DNA from: Ophiothrix spiculata
Lineage: Eukaryota; Echinodermata; Ophiuroidea; Amphilepidida; Ophiotrichidae
NCBI GenBank assembly: GCA_000969725.1
Contig: JXSR01S042513.1
Reading direction: 5' to 3' (one strand)
DNA: 21,101 bases
Position 1 is the first letter of the stretch. Each line of letters begins with the position of its first letter. Positions 1 through 9,185 of the stretch are shown piece by piece. A model generated the notes under the pieces. The model had not been told where the DNA came from. It saw nothing but the letters and a program-made list of their open reading frames with translations, and searched no databases. A program made the translations under genes and the position numbers.

Positions 1-1440
1 TAAACATATGCAGATTTCAAAACTGTTGAGGTTGGGACTTCAACCCCAGAAAACTAAAAAGATATTCTGAATATTTTTAAGTACTTTTCTTTTTATTTAC
101 GCATTGAAATATACTGGCGATACCATGGATGAATATGCATCAAATCTTAGTAAACAGTCCGGGTAAACAGGTAATTTATTACGCGGCCACGTAAGTTTGT
201 TTCCTAGAGATGTAATTCTCTAATACATTGAAGTCTAGTCAGCGCGAGCAACAAGGTGGACCGATTTCAACCTGCCATAAGAATTTCAACATCATTCTGC
301 ATAGATTAATCCAAAAGAGCTACCTAACATACCTGACACATGGGAAACCATGTGACACAAGAATTCAAGAGTCCAAAAATTCTAGGTTCAAATCCTCAAG
401 ATTTGTGGGAGGACTCGAATGTCAAAGTTTTTACTTGAAGATGGAATCCAACAATGGTTCACGTCAAGTAAATCCCGAAGCAGCGAAGATCTCTTGATCT
501 TTCCATGATAGGCCTAGCTACTTTAACAAGGATAGACAGTAAAAACTTCTCCTTCTCTCTCTACAGAAACATCATGACTTAAATGGAACAAACTTTGACA
601 GTAATCTTTCCACGCATTAAGGTGCTAAACACACATCTTTTACCACCATGTGTAAAGTGTTTACAAACTTTTCCGGTGATAGACAGCAAAGATAGCTATC
701 TAATCTTCTTCAACCTGTAAACATGGTAAACTTCTGCTTTAGTTTGTGGCAATATTCTTGATACATTGCAAATTCCTCATGATTATGGAACCATCTTAGA
801 CACCTAAAACAGTAATCAACTCACTATAAGTTTTGTATGAGCTCTTTTCATATTTTATGTTAGGGTCCTGGTTTAGCTCATTTAAGATTTTTTTTTTGTT
901 ACTACTTTCAAAGTGGCCATGCAAAGAATTTAAAAATTAGAATATATTACGATTGAAATTCATTGGTCACTCAAAACTTGACAGCGAGATTATCAAAAAC
1001 ATGGCATTATTTTGTCAAAATCTTGACTGAGTAATATTGCGATATTTGCTTCACCCTGCAGTGTCACCATATTCATCACCATGACAACCAACCATCACAA
1101 CAATAACAAATGACCATCTTTTTATGGTTTGATGAATAAATTTAGACATACAACAATTAGACCTGAAAGACTTCTGCTATGTGAACTTTGATCCAAATTT
1201 CAGAAGAATACCGTGGATTAACTTTCTGATAACCACTTTGTTAGCATGTCTGTTTGAAAAATTACTGTTAACAATTAGATATCCAGTGAAACAAAAACTG
1301 GTTTAGTCAAAGTCCTAAATTTAGTCACAATCCATCTTTTGCGCAATATACTGAATAAACAATTATCAAAAGGGGTAAGCTAACATCATTAACCAACCAT
1401 AAAACTTGCCCCTCAGAAATATATAATCATTTTTATATTA
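1..1440. other. Gene-free AT-rich stretch
   Basis: No frame here looks coding. The only open segment of note (228-497, plus) has no recognisable domain and low-complexity composition. A strong splice-acceptor-like tract (pyrimidine run ending in CTACAG at 561-566) is followed by about 17 open codons and a stop. A donor-like CAG|GTATGT lies on the minus strand, with the exon side at 333. A histidine/asparagine-type CAC/AAC-rich patch lies around 1064-1112. The word GGTTCAAATCC near 385 resembles a tRNA B box, but its flanks do not pair as a T stem. Confidence 0.5.
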
Positions 1441-1442
1441 CA

Positions 1443-1670
1443 ATTGACATGAATTGAACCAGCCAATAGTTTTTGCTTTTGCTTGCTCTAAACAAAATTG
1501 GTCTATACAAAACAAATATTGACTGCTTTCTCATTCTGGCAATAGTAAAAACTATTCCCGTCAGTGATTTTGAGACTGCCGTACTATTTCACTGGAGTCT
1601 CAACATCACTTCAGGGCAATAGCTTTTACTATTGCCCTCATGAGCAGTCAATATTTGTATATCTGTGCAT
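1443..1670. mobile_element. Foldback / MITE-like element, copy A
   Basis: Two arms face each other. CAAATATTGACTGCT at 1513-1527 is the exact reverse complement of 1643-1657. The 21-nt stretch 1540-1560 pairs with 1614-1634 at 18 of 21 positions. The right arm also holds its own small hairpin, GGCAATAG-CTTTTA-CTATTGCC (1615-1636). The left part (about 1443-1617) aligns by eye with 12418-12622 in the same order: GCCAATAGTTT, ACAAAATTGGT, AAACAAATA, TGACTGCT, TCATTCTGG, ACTATTTC and GTCTCAA.ATCACTT. Two dispersed copies plus inverted arms support a non-autonomous DNA-transposon family. No transposase frame is present. I could not fix target-site duplications, so the outer limits are approximate. 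Confidence 0.65.
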
Positions 1671-1981
1671 TTTTATGTATGCCCTTCCTCCTAAACCAAA
1701 TATATTTGATCACAGTAAAATCTGAGCTAGAGCATGTCATGGAATCTCAGTTACGCAAAGTAATTCGAATGGACAACGTAATGACCGGATGTCCTAATCT
1801 GCAATGGCTGAATCAAGTCTTGGCATCTACACCGACTTATTGGACTTGTAATATGTCACTACAGTGAAGTTGGCAGGAACTAGAGGGTTTTTTCACAGCA
1901 TTTTCTACTGGACATTCAAAATATTTCACACATCGCACAAACCTTCAGTTGAGAATTATTTTCTTTGATATCTATTGGGCA

Positions 1982-2130
1982 TGATCATATGAATTTTGAG
2001 TTATAACTGTTCTATTGTATTTTCAACTTACTTGATGGAAACGGAAACGTTTCACGCCTGATCCTTAGCGCATCTTCAAGCCGAAAATCAAATAGAACAG
2101 TTTTAACTAAAATTCATTCATATGTTATCA
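1982..2130. mobile_element. Short foldback element
   Basis: The left arm 1982-2029 and right arm 2078-2130 are imperfect reverse complements sharing CATATGAAT, AACTGTTCTATT and ATTTTC blocks, with small gaps. The 48-nt centre contains the perfect palindrome GAAACGTTTC (2044-2053). The 9-mer TATTGGGCA occurs at 1973-1981, directly before the left arm, and again at 2153-2161, about 22 nt beyond the right arm. That could be a target-site duplication only if the right end of the element extends past the stem. No coding frame lies inside. This is probably a MITE or solo foldback; a chance hairpin is unlikely at this arm length. Confidence 0.6.
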
Positions 2131-3064
2131 CCTGGATGATTGACAACATTCATATTGGGCAGATCTTTCAGGAACAGGCATTGCTATTCTATAATCATTG
2201 TGAACATTGTGTCTTTGCTGCCGAAGCTCAATCTGAATTCTACATTCTCCTTACGCAAAATAATTTACTTACTAGTTACTAACACAGCAAACCTTAGTTT
2301 TGCCTATAGGGCAAGAAGTGACCAAATTGAGTAATTTATCCACACCCGGTTATCCGTTAGTAATCTCCATGGACACTGGCTATCTTTCCGTAACCGCAAA
2401 ATAACCTTCAATTTGAAGGTTTGCTTATAAGAAACTTGCACTCTGTTTTTAACCAGTAATAGCAATGAAGTCCAAAACATTTCCATGGTCAGAACAGGGC
2501 AGAGATTCTGAGATATCTCATACAATGGGAATAAGGCAGAGACCCTGTTAATATCAATATCAAAAACAAATGAATATGGATATCTTTTGACACATGTTCT
2601 TAAACACCTTTATATATTTCAGTTAATGAAAGTTGATCCCCTTTCTTTCCTAAACTGAACCTAGTACGACAAAATATCAAACATTATGATTAAAATGGTA
2701 GAATATACCTCAAACAAAATCAACTGATATTTGTTTTTTTTACTAACCTGAATGTCAATGTTTTCTAATGCAATTCCACTTATTTCAGCAAACAAATATT
2801 CCTTTACACTTCTCATTTTAACCATTTGAATGCAAAGACAAGGCATTACAAAACATCACATAAAATCAACTTAAATCCTAGCAATCATAACTGAGCTCTC
2901 TATTACAACTTCCAAATTAAAGCCATCCATGTTGTTTGCATTAATACAGGAAAAAACATGCCTATAACCAGTCGCCTTGGTGCTATTCAGTAACCAACAC
3001 CAGCAATGCAAGGGAGGGAACCTCAATGACTGCCGGCTCGTTTATTAATTTTGCTTATTCTCAC
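2131..3064. other. Gene-free stretch
   Basis: The short frames here (2140-2334 plus, 2304-2525 minus) show no domain or credible codon bias. Two splice-like signals were seen. One is a plus acceptor TATATATTTCAG ending at 2622. The other is a minus donor CAG|GTTAGT, with the exon side near 2752, downstream of an open run ending in the residues GIALENIDIQ. Neither has a convincing partner, so no gene is called. Confidence 0.4.
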
Positions 3065-3151
3065 CGTATGGATAATAACCCCAGGCACAATCTCTGGATA
3101 AATGAACGCTTTCACAGCTTTAACCCATAGCCAAGGAGTCACAATGACGAT
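3065..3151 (-). other. Weak exon candidate A
   Basis: Read on the minus strand, an 87-nt segment is open for exactly 29 codons in one frame. Its central residues are TPWLWVKAVKAFIYPEIVPG. It ends in ACG|GTGAGA, a fair donor. It starts after CTAGTAG, a poor acceptor with a short pyrimidine tract. Both ends fall between codons. The base composition looks richer in G+C than its flanks. I do not recognise the peptide. A run of this length free of stops is not rare by chance, so this is only a pointer. Confidence 0.15.
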
Positions 3152-3541
3152 CTACTAGCTATGAAGACATGCCAATGTACTTTGTCTGCGTTCAGCGCCC
3201 CCTTCGTGTCTATATATCACCTTGTCTTAGTACTATCTAGTATCTACTATGATTTGCCAGTTTTAGAGTTAAAAGATAATTGAAAAATATTGACCAAATC
3301 ATAGGCTTTTATTCACCTTACAATTACAGTCACTGATTGAATGGTTATCCAATTTAAGTTCTGGCGATTCAAGAGCTTCAAAATGACAAGAGTAAATTAT
3401 GTTTCTATCAAATCATATAATCGGAATTGGGTAATAAAACTCACCATTACATAATTTCGAGAGATCCTCACAACAAAAGTCCTGAATAAAAATCTCCACT
3501 TATTGTAATATCTGAAATGCACAAAAGTCTAGCTTTAATAC

Positions 3542-3599
3542 CTGATTTGCCTGATGCATTAGATTGTTCTTCTCCTCAAAAAGTATCTCGTAATTTTCC
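3542..3599 (-). other. Weak exon candidate B
   Basis: On the minus strand, ATTTACAG|G precedes a 58-nt segment that ends CAG|GTATTA. After one leading base the frame is open for 19 codons: ENYEILFEEKNNLMHQANQ. The composition is acidic and Gln/Asn-rich, as in coiled-coil proteins, but no family was identified. It ends between codons, which agrees with the start phase of the candidate at 3151-3065 if that lies downstream. The donor is only moderate. It could equally be chance sequence. Confidence 0.18.
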
Positions 3600-3752
3600 C
3601 TGTAAATGTTGTTGGTTTTGCTAATTAAATCACAGTATCGCTAGGTTTTCAGCATCATTGGCCATCCGTATTGGTCAGTAGGATTGTTTTTACTTGTTTT
3701 CTTGACCTTGGCAAATGTTAATTAAAATCGTTGCTAATCTTTCCGCTTGCAG

Positions 3753-3834
3753 GATGACTCAGTCTTTGCAATATAACTGTGTCAAACCTCAAGAAGAAAG
3801 ACAAGCTTTTTTGGCTAAAAATAAAGTGCAATAG
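3753..3834 (+). other. Weak terminal-exon candidate
   Basis: A very good acceptor (pyrimidine-rich TCTTTCCGCTTGCAG, ending at 3752) is followed after one base by 26 open codons and a TAG stop at 3832-3834. The peptide begins MTQSLQYNCVKPQ. An AATAAA-type polyadenylation word overlaps its 3' end near 3820. No upstream partner exon was found and the peptide is not recognised. It lies opposite in strand to the nearby minus-strand candidates, so at least one set is probably false. Confidence 0.15.
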
Positions 3835-3928
3835 ATAATAATTCAGAGATTCAGGAAATCTGAAGTGACGTTTGTCAGTAATAAAATATTATTGCATAAT
3901 ATTCAAAATGTCATTAAAGGCATTGGTA

Positions 3929-4050
3929 TATTTATTTAGTTAGTTAGTTGTTTGTTTATTTATTCATTATTTTATTTATTATTTTATTATTTATCTATTT
4001 ATGTATTTATTTAGTTAGTTAGTGGTTTGTTTATTTATTTATTTTTTTTT
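3929..4050. repeat. TTTA/GTTA simple repeat with internal 75-nt duplication
   Basis: The tract consists almost wholly of TTTA, TTTG and AGTT units. A roughly 35-nt block containing TATTTATTTAGTTAGTTAG starts at 3929 and recurs at 4004 with a single difference (TTGTTTG versus TGGTTTG). This points to duplication of a 75-nt segment inside a microsatellite. The tract ends in a short poly-T run. Confidence 0.85.
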
Positions 4051-4703
4051 ATTTCAAATGAAAAGGAATGCTTATTTTTGAACAATTTGGTAGCAAATAC
4101 ACAAGAATACATGCAATCAAAAACATTTTTTCACTCCTTCATAAACTTTAAAAAACAACTAAGATATCACTTAGATAACAAATATTGAGCTTATCAAAAC
4201 TCAAAATAAAGCTTCGTTAAATCATTCCCTCAGGGAAACCCAAGCAACCAGGTTTGAGTACCGTACATGACTAGGTCTATCACAGTCCTTACTGCAGTTT
4301 TTGAAACTAATTAATTACATGCCCCAGGAGAGAGCCCCCATCAATTCCCTGAGAACAGCAAATACATTGAACCAAGTTTGTGGAGAGAATTCTTTGGTAT
4401 ACCACATCTACTACCAATAGAGGATGCCTTCAATCCATTGGCCTCCCTGAACACTATTCACACCACATGATTCTTCAATGCCCACTGGTGGGAATTCAGA
4501 TCTGGAGCCTTTGGACTTGGGATGTCTAATTTTTGTAATCATTCTTGGAAAAATTAATTTATAAATAACACAATCATAGATTAAAGATTTCAAAGCATCT
4601 TGATCATCATGTGGTGTAATGTCCTATTAAACCTTAACCAAATTTTTAAAAAAAATTCTTAGTCAATGAGTGCGAATTCACTTCATTATAAGGAATAATT
4701 GGC
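4051..4703. other. Gene-free stretch with a coding-like minus patch
   Basis: Nothing firm is present. On the minus strand around 4560-4320 the sequence is richer in G+C than its surroundings. One frame reads through FPPVGIEESCGVNSVQGGQW up to two adjacent TAG codons at about 4411. The same frame reopens beyond them for about 30 codons. No splice signals of quality bound it and no family is recognised. It may be a decayed coding fragment or simple chance. Confidence 0.25.
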
Positions 4704-4976
4704 TATCCATTATGAGACAATATATGACAGCGCGTTGGCGTATACGCGCAGTGGGCCCGCGTGTTGCAAATTGCAGCGCGGTGTAGATCATTACTTGAAT
4801 TAGAATGTTTTATGTTTGAATAGGGTGTATGTTTTTCCAATAATAATGTCTATTGCTTTTGGCAAATAATTGACTTCATTTTTTATCTTAAAATGTCTCA
4901 AATTTTTAACTAAGAATGAGAATAAAAGATAAGATTTATTGTTTTGCCTGTCATCTATCGTCTCATAATGGATGGG
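4704..4976. mobile_element. Possible MITE sharing ends with the adjacent hairpin
   Basis: The block ATCCATTATGAGACAATATA at 4705-4724 (extending to about 4731) is a diverged reverse complement of the end of the hairpin left arm (4948-4975). It matches the right arm start (5065-5092) in direct orientation. So three copies of one ~27-bp end motif lie in about 390 bp, and 4704-4976 could be an independent element with terminal inverted repeats. Inside its left end is an unusually GC-rich patch (about 4729-4785) with the palindrome GCGTATACGC. No clear target-site duplication was found. Confidence 0.5.
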
Positions 4977-5120
4977 AGTACATTATTTTGAGTAATGAGT
5001 ACATTATTTTGAGTAATGGGTGCCCCCAAAGGGGGTGCCCATTATGAAAAAATAATGTACGCCCATCCATAATGAGACGATAGATGACAGGCAAAACAAT
5101 AAATCTTATCTTTTATTCTC
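4918..5120. mobile_element. Long near-perfect inverted repeat (59-bp arms)
   Basis: The left arm 4918-4976 and right arm 5062-5120 are reverse complements at 58 of 59 positions by manual comparison. The stem continues inward, because GTACATTATTTT on the left pairs with AAAATAATGTAC on the right. The apex is CCCCC-AAA-GGGGG (about 5023-5035). The left shoulder carries two exact 21-bp tandem units (4976-4996, 4997-5017). The near-perfect pairing suggests a young foldback element, or an inverted duplication of one element end. TAACTA occurs on both sides (4907-4912, 5121-5126), but the left copy is 5 nt away from the arm. Confidence 0.8.
4976..5017. repeat. Two 21-bp tandem units
   Basis: The unit GAGTACATTATTTTGAGTAA plus T is repeated exactly twice, inside the left shoulder of the long hairpin. 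Only one copy has a counterpart on the right side, so the duplication occurred after the hairpin formed. Confidence 0.9.
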
Positions 5121-8100
5121 TAACTAATCAACAAAATCAAGATAATGTTGTAAACACCAGGCAGGTAGGACAATCCTTTGAAAATTGACACTAGGTCCTG
5201 GAATGATCAAGTATAACATAATATAATTCTATTTATGATATAGGCCTAAACTGATCTACATGTCTAGGAGCTGTTTGTGAATTCAAATAAGAAACAAACC
5301 AAAACAGGAAGCATAATAAGAACATGGCTGAAGTGTCTGAAATTATCCTGTAGATAAACCAAGAGGCAATACTTCAATTCAACAACAAACTATAGATTCC
5401 AACAACAGTAACTCGGGGCATCCCAAATTAGCCTACATGTACAATGTAGAACAGGTATGCGCTCCTCTCAATTTTCTTTCATAATTTGTCCCATAATTTG
5501 TATACCAGTTGTATACATCATTTCTATGGTAGCCTTTCTCCTCTGATCTGTAATATAAATCCAATGAGAATAACTTCACATATATCCACTTTGACTTCAC
5601 AGCAGGTGTAAGTTGGGAATTCCGCTTCTAAGTATATGCAACACTTCCACATCCAATTGCAATATGGCACTGAACTTTCACATGTATGGTATGCCATTCG
5701 AAAATATCTTTATCAAGAATTCAAAGAAAACACTTTCAGTATTAGTATTATCAGAGAGAATTATCACAAAAAAGAATTCAAAATACCTTCAGGTATTGAA
5801 CCAAAATTCTGTTAATCCGAATTCCAAATGCATGAGCACTGCAAAATGTTTCATAGAATAACACCACACAGATTTGGCACAATTCAGTACATTCTAAATA
5901 AATCCAAAATCCTTTCAAGACTGTTCACTATAAACCTGTGAGCCAGTAATGGCAGGGAAATAACACTAGCACATTGTGAACATTAGACGGACCTTGGAAT
6001 CCAGAATGCCCTAGTTTCCAATCCACTGTCACCTGTTTTACTTCCCTTGACCTGCTTTCCACTTCAACTGCAAATTACTCCTCCTTCACATATGGTGCTC
6101 CATCTCAAGAGGGATTCACAACAATTACTTGGAGACAAGCTGTCTCTAAGGCTTTTTCCTCCTCAAAGCTGTTTATAAAGTATTATTTTTCCCTCCTTTG
6201 CTGCTTCATTCTCAATGTTCCTATATCAAAATTATTAGTAAAGAAGATGTAGTAACTACCTGGCAACTGTGATGCGAGGAAATACCTCTCTGTGAGGAAA
6301 TCTCTTACTCACTATCAGCCAACACCACAGCAGGTTTGTTTACCCACAATATTGTGCAGGAGGTCAATCGTCTGGTGAAGAGGTGAGATTAAAGTCAAAT
6401 CCAATATTTTATGAAAAGTTGAAAACCATAACATATTAACAAACCAAACTAGTGAATTCACCTGTGAAGATGGGCAAACTGTTCTTTGGGGCCTAGGCTC
6501 CTGTGAAAACACCATGGAATTTTGTGGGTGACATTTTTGAGGTGTCAGAGGTGGGAATTCATTGCCACATTACAAAATAATCACATGTTTGATTGTGCAA
6601 ACATGCCGTAAATTTTACAGAATTTATCCAGGATGAATACATGTTCTAATATACAAATTAAATATTTTGAAATATTACAAATTGAGAAACTAAACAAAAA
6701 TTATGATTAAGAAAAGTATAGTAAATCTAAAACAGGATACCTAGATATATTCTTAACCATTTAATTTTAGCACTTTTAAGTTATTTTTTGTACAATATTT
6801 TAGAAGCTGACCTTCCTTGTTAAATTACGATAACTCTAGGTCATTCATTAGCCTATAACAAAGCATCTTATGGGCATTTTTGGTAAAATGACTCTGTAAT
6901 GAAATGCAAAACTATGTATGAAGGAAAGAACAACGAAAAGAGACTACTAACCCGATACGTGATACAGTCCACAATCCGACGCATTTACAGGCAAGTTAAG
7001 TGGCCAGTAAAACATGGCAGCTAGCTGCATTAAATGTGACGGTTCAGTGTGTCTTTTCAGTCAATGTCATTCACCTAACTCTAGTCATTGTTTCCACAAA
7101 GCTGGAGGCCAAGAATTAGTGAAAATAATACCGCTGCTATTGTTACCTTAACATGCATTTCGTGGCAAAGGCCAAAAACAGATATTTTTTGCCCTTTGCC
7201 TATTTTATTGCCCATTGAGCATGACGGTATAGACATGATTGAGTGCATAAGAATGCAAGTTTGCGAAGTTTGAGTCACGAAAACTAGGGATTGGATTTAA
7301 TAAAATTGCTGTGTAAATGCTATTTACATTGGAAGAAATAGGACTGAGTTAGTATGATTAAATATTTAGATTAAAATCAAATCAGAACTGTATACTAAAA
7401 TATGCCTAACTAATGAACAGTACATGTGTCACTTAATAGTTTTCTTTACAATTTCTTTGAAGTAATTTTATCTATAAGGTATTATTTAATTTGATTTGAT
7501 TTGAATTGTTCTTATCTACATCTACATAATTTACTCAGTAAAGTTGACCAGGGTCGATATCTGACCGATGATATTGATTCTGACATCGAGCGGACATACA
7601 ACATTTGAAACATATATATACATTGTATACTACATATTAATGATGATACAGACTACTGCACTGAAGCAGGCAAAATAGACGACCGCAGGCGGTAACCGTC
7701 AGCCTACAACAACTGAAAAAAAGATTTGAGCAAGAGTTATTTTTACCCAGAGTCATCACCAAAATATTTTTTTTTTGTCCAGAGGGACATGAAAACCCTC
7801 ATCTACAAAACTGTATGAAGCATCTTTTTTCCCCCACCTCTTTCCATTTAATAACAAAATTGACCTGAAAATTGAGCTAAAGCGTTTTAAAGAATTATGA
7901 GGTTGAAAAAACGATTCAAGTTCAAAATTTCAAACCATTTTGTGCTCAAGTGATTTAATCACCAACTGCCCAAGTCAAAAACATAAAAATAAAAAGGAAA
8001 CTATCAGTCAAATAATTGACAAAACCACATAATTTAAATAAATTGGAAACAGAGGAAAAACAGTAGCATAACTAACAAATTAAATCCAATGACCTAGTGT

Positions 8101-8440
8101 TATTTACTTGTATAAATTACTCAACTCTATCCCAGTCAAAATCCAATAGAAATTTTCTACAAGACAAGGGCAGACCTTTTCATGAACCCTAAAACTATTT
8201 CAATATGGGTCAATTCCATCTCCAATCACCTTTTAATATCTTGCCTGGGATATTCTCAATTGAGGAACTTCCTATGAACTCTGTGCAACAGGGGGAATAT
8301 AGGGCGAGACATAGATGTACCTTTTGACAAATAGTTATTGTGTGTAAGATGTATACAACTTTCATCTTCAAGTGAAATTGATGTTATGTCAACTGTCACA
8401 TTTAAGCTAAATTGTGTTTTAAACATCACAACATAGTTGC
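5121..8440. other. Long gene-free stretch
   Basis: About 3.3 kb without a convincing gene. The open frames (for example 5613-5861 plus, 6315-6515 minus, and the overlapping pair at 7081-7278) have no domain, no start context and antisense shadows. Minor items seen: TAGGCCTA at 5241-5248; a small 13-nt tandem CATAATTTGTCC at about 5480; a 19-nt motif at 6529-6547 that recurs at 20950-20968; a minus acceptor-like TTTTTTTCAG at about 7710; and a weak exon-like 52-nt minus segment at 5787-5838. Confidence 0.5.
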
Positions 8441-8716
8441 CATAGTGTTCTTGATGGATTCAATTCAGGGTTGCAAGTTTGAACAGTTTCATCACTACAA
8501 TTGGCAGGTTTGAACTGCTTGCAGGCGGTATGGGACACGATTAATATAAGCTAGTAAATTTAGGACGAGGGCTTTAGATACGATTTACGTGTGTTTCTAT
8601 TGGGTCACCATAGTCACGTATTGAAGAAAATATTACAAAAATTGTATTTTTACCCTTGAAAAATTACAAAAGTGTTTTTATAGTAATTAACATAATTTTG
8701 TTATTCTAAATCCGCT

Positions 8717-8736
8717 GGGGTTCACGGGTGAACCCC
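8717..8736. repeat. Perfect 9-bp hairpin, 2-nt loop
   Basis: GGGGTTCAC-GG-GTGAACCCC is a GC-rich perfect hairpin in AT-rich surroundings. It lies roughly midway between the direct repeats at 8451 and 8955. It could be the centre of a decayed foldback element. There is no poly-T tail of the kind expected for a bacterial terminator, and the context is eukaryotic. Confidence 0.8.
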
Positions 8737-8866
8737 ACTTTTTAAAGGTTTTATCATATTTTTTTACCGATTAGGAATATAATTTTAGTGACCACAAATT
8801 ATCCAACGTTACGCCAGAGGCAGTATAGGATATGACGCAGCCGGGGATCGGCTACAATACCATACA

Positions 8867-8894
8867 GCAACCAGTATACGGCAACCAGTACAGT
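8867..8894. repeat. Two 14-bp tandem units
   Basis: GCAACCAGTATACG is followed at once by GCAACCAGTACAGT. This is a small tandem duplication inside the ambiguous open region. Confidence 0.75.
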
Positions 8895-9185
8895 TGCTAC
8901 GACCTGCAACGCCTGAACTGCTTGCTCACTATAATTTTCATTGTCACAAGTTTTTTGATGGATACAATTGAGGGTTGCTGTAGAATTCTTGATATCACCA
9001 TTCAATTACTTGATTGTACTTATTTCATTATTCCACAATTATTTTCTACAATAATATCGTGCAAATTAGGAGTGGATGTTCGTGACCAATTTCCCTCAAA
9101 AAGACACATCTGGATGCTTTCATCTCAGACAACAACATACCCATCTATGTTAAATTCGTCAATTTTCATAGAGTTACAACATTAA

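Larger units (their letters stand above)
8451..8978. repeat. Pair of diverged direct repeats
   Basis: TTGATGGATTCAATTCAGGG (8451-8470, extending to TTGC at 8474) recurs at 8955-8978 with 22 of 24 positions the same. GAACTGCTTGC also occurs beside both copies, but in a different order. The two pieces may be ends of one inserted element or fragments of an older duplication. A frame of 117 codons (8832-9185, plus) and an antisense frame of 68 codons (8799-9005) overlap the second copy. The repeat context argues against either being a gene. Confidence 0.5.

Noticed and set aside
340..410. tRNA-like B box (GGTTCAAATCC)
   Set aside because: The sequences beside it do not form a T stem, and no acceptor stem or A box could be placed upstream.
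5233..5325. 30-codon minus-strand frame with a signal-peptide-like start (MFLLCFLFWFVSYL)
   Set aside because: It is very short and isolated. Such hydrophobic starts are frequent in T-rich DNA, and nothing downstream continues it.
8717..8736. Rho-independent terminator
   Set aside because: The hairpin is perfect but has no adjacent T run, and there is no bacterial gene context.
8832..9185. 117-codon plus-strand frame, the longest in the window
   Set aside because: It has no domain or family, overlaps a 68-codon antisense frame, and sits on a direct repeat and a 14-bp tandem. The hydrophobic run follows from T-rich sequence.
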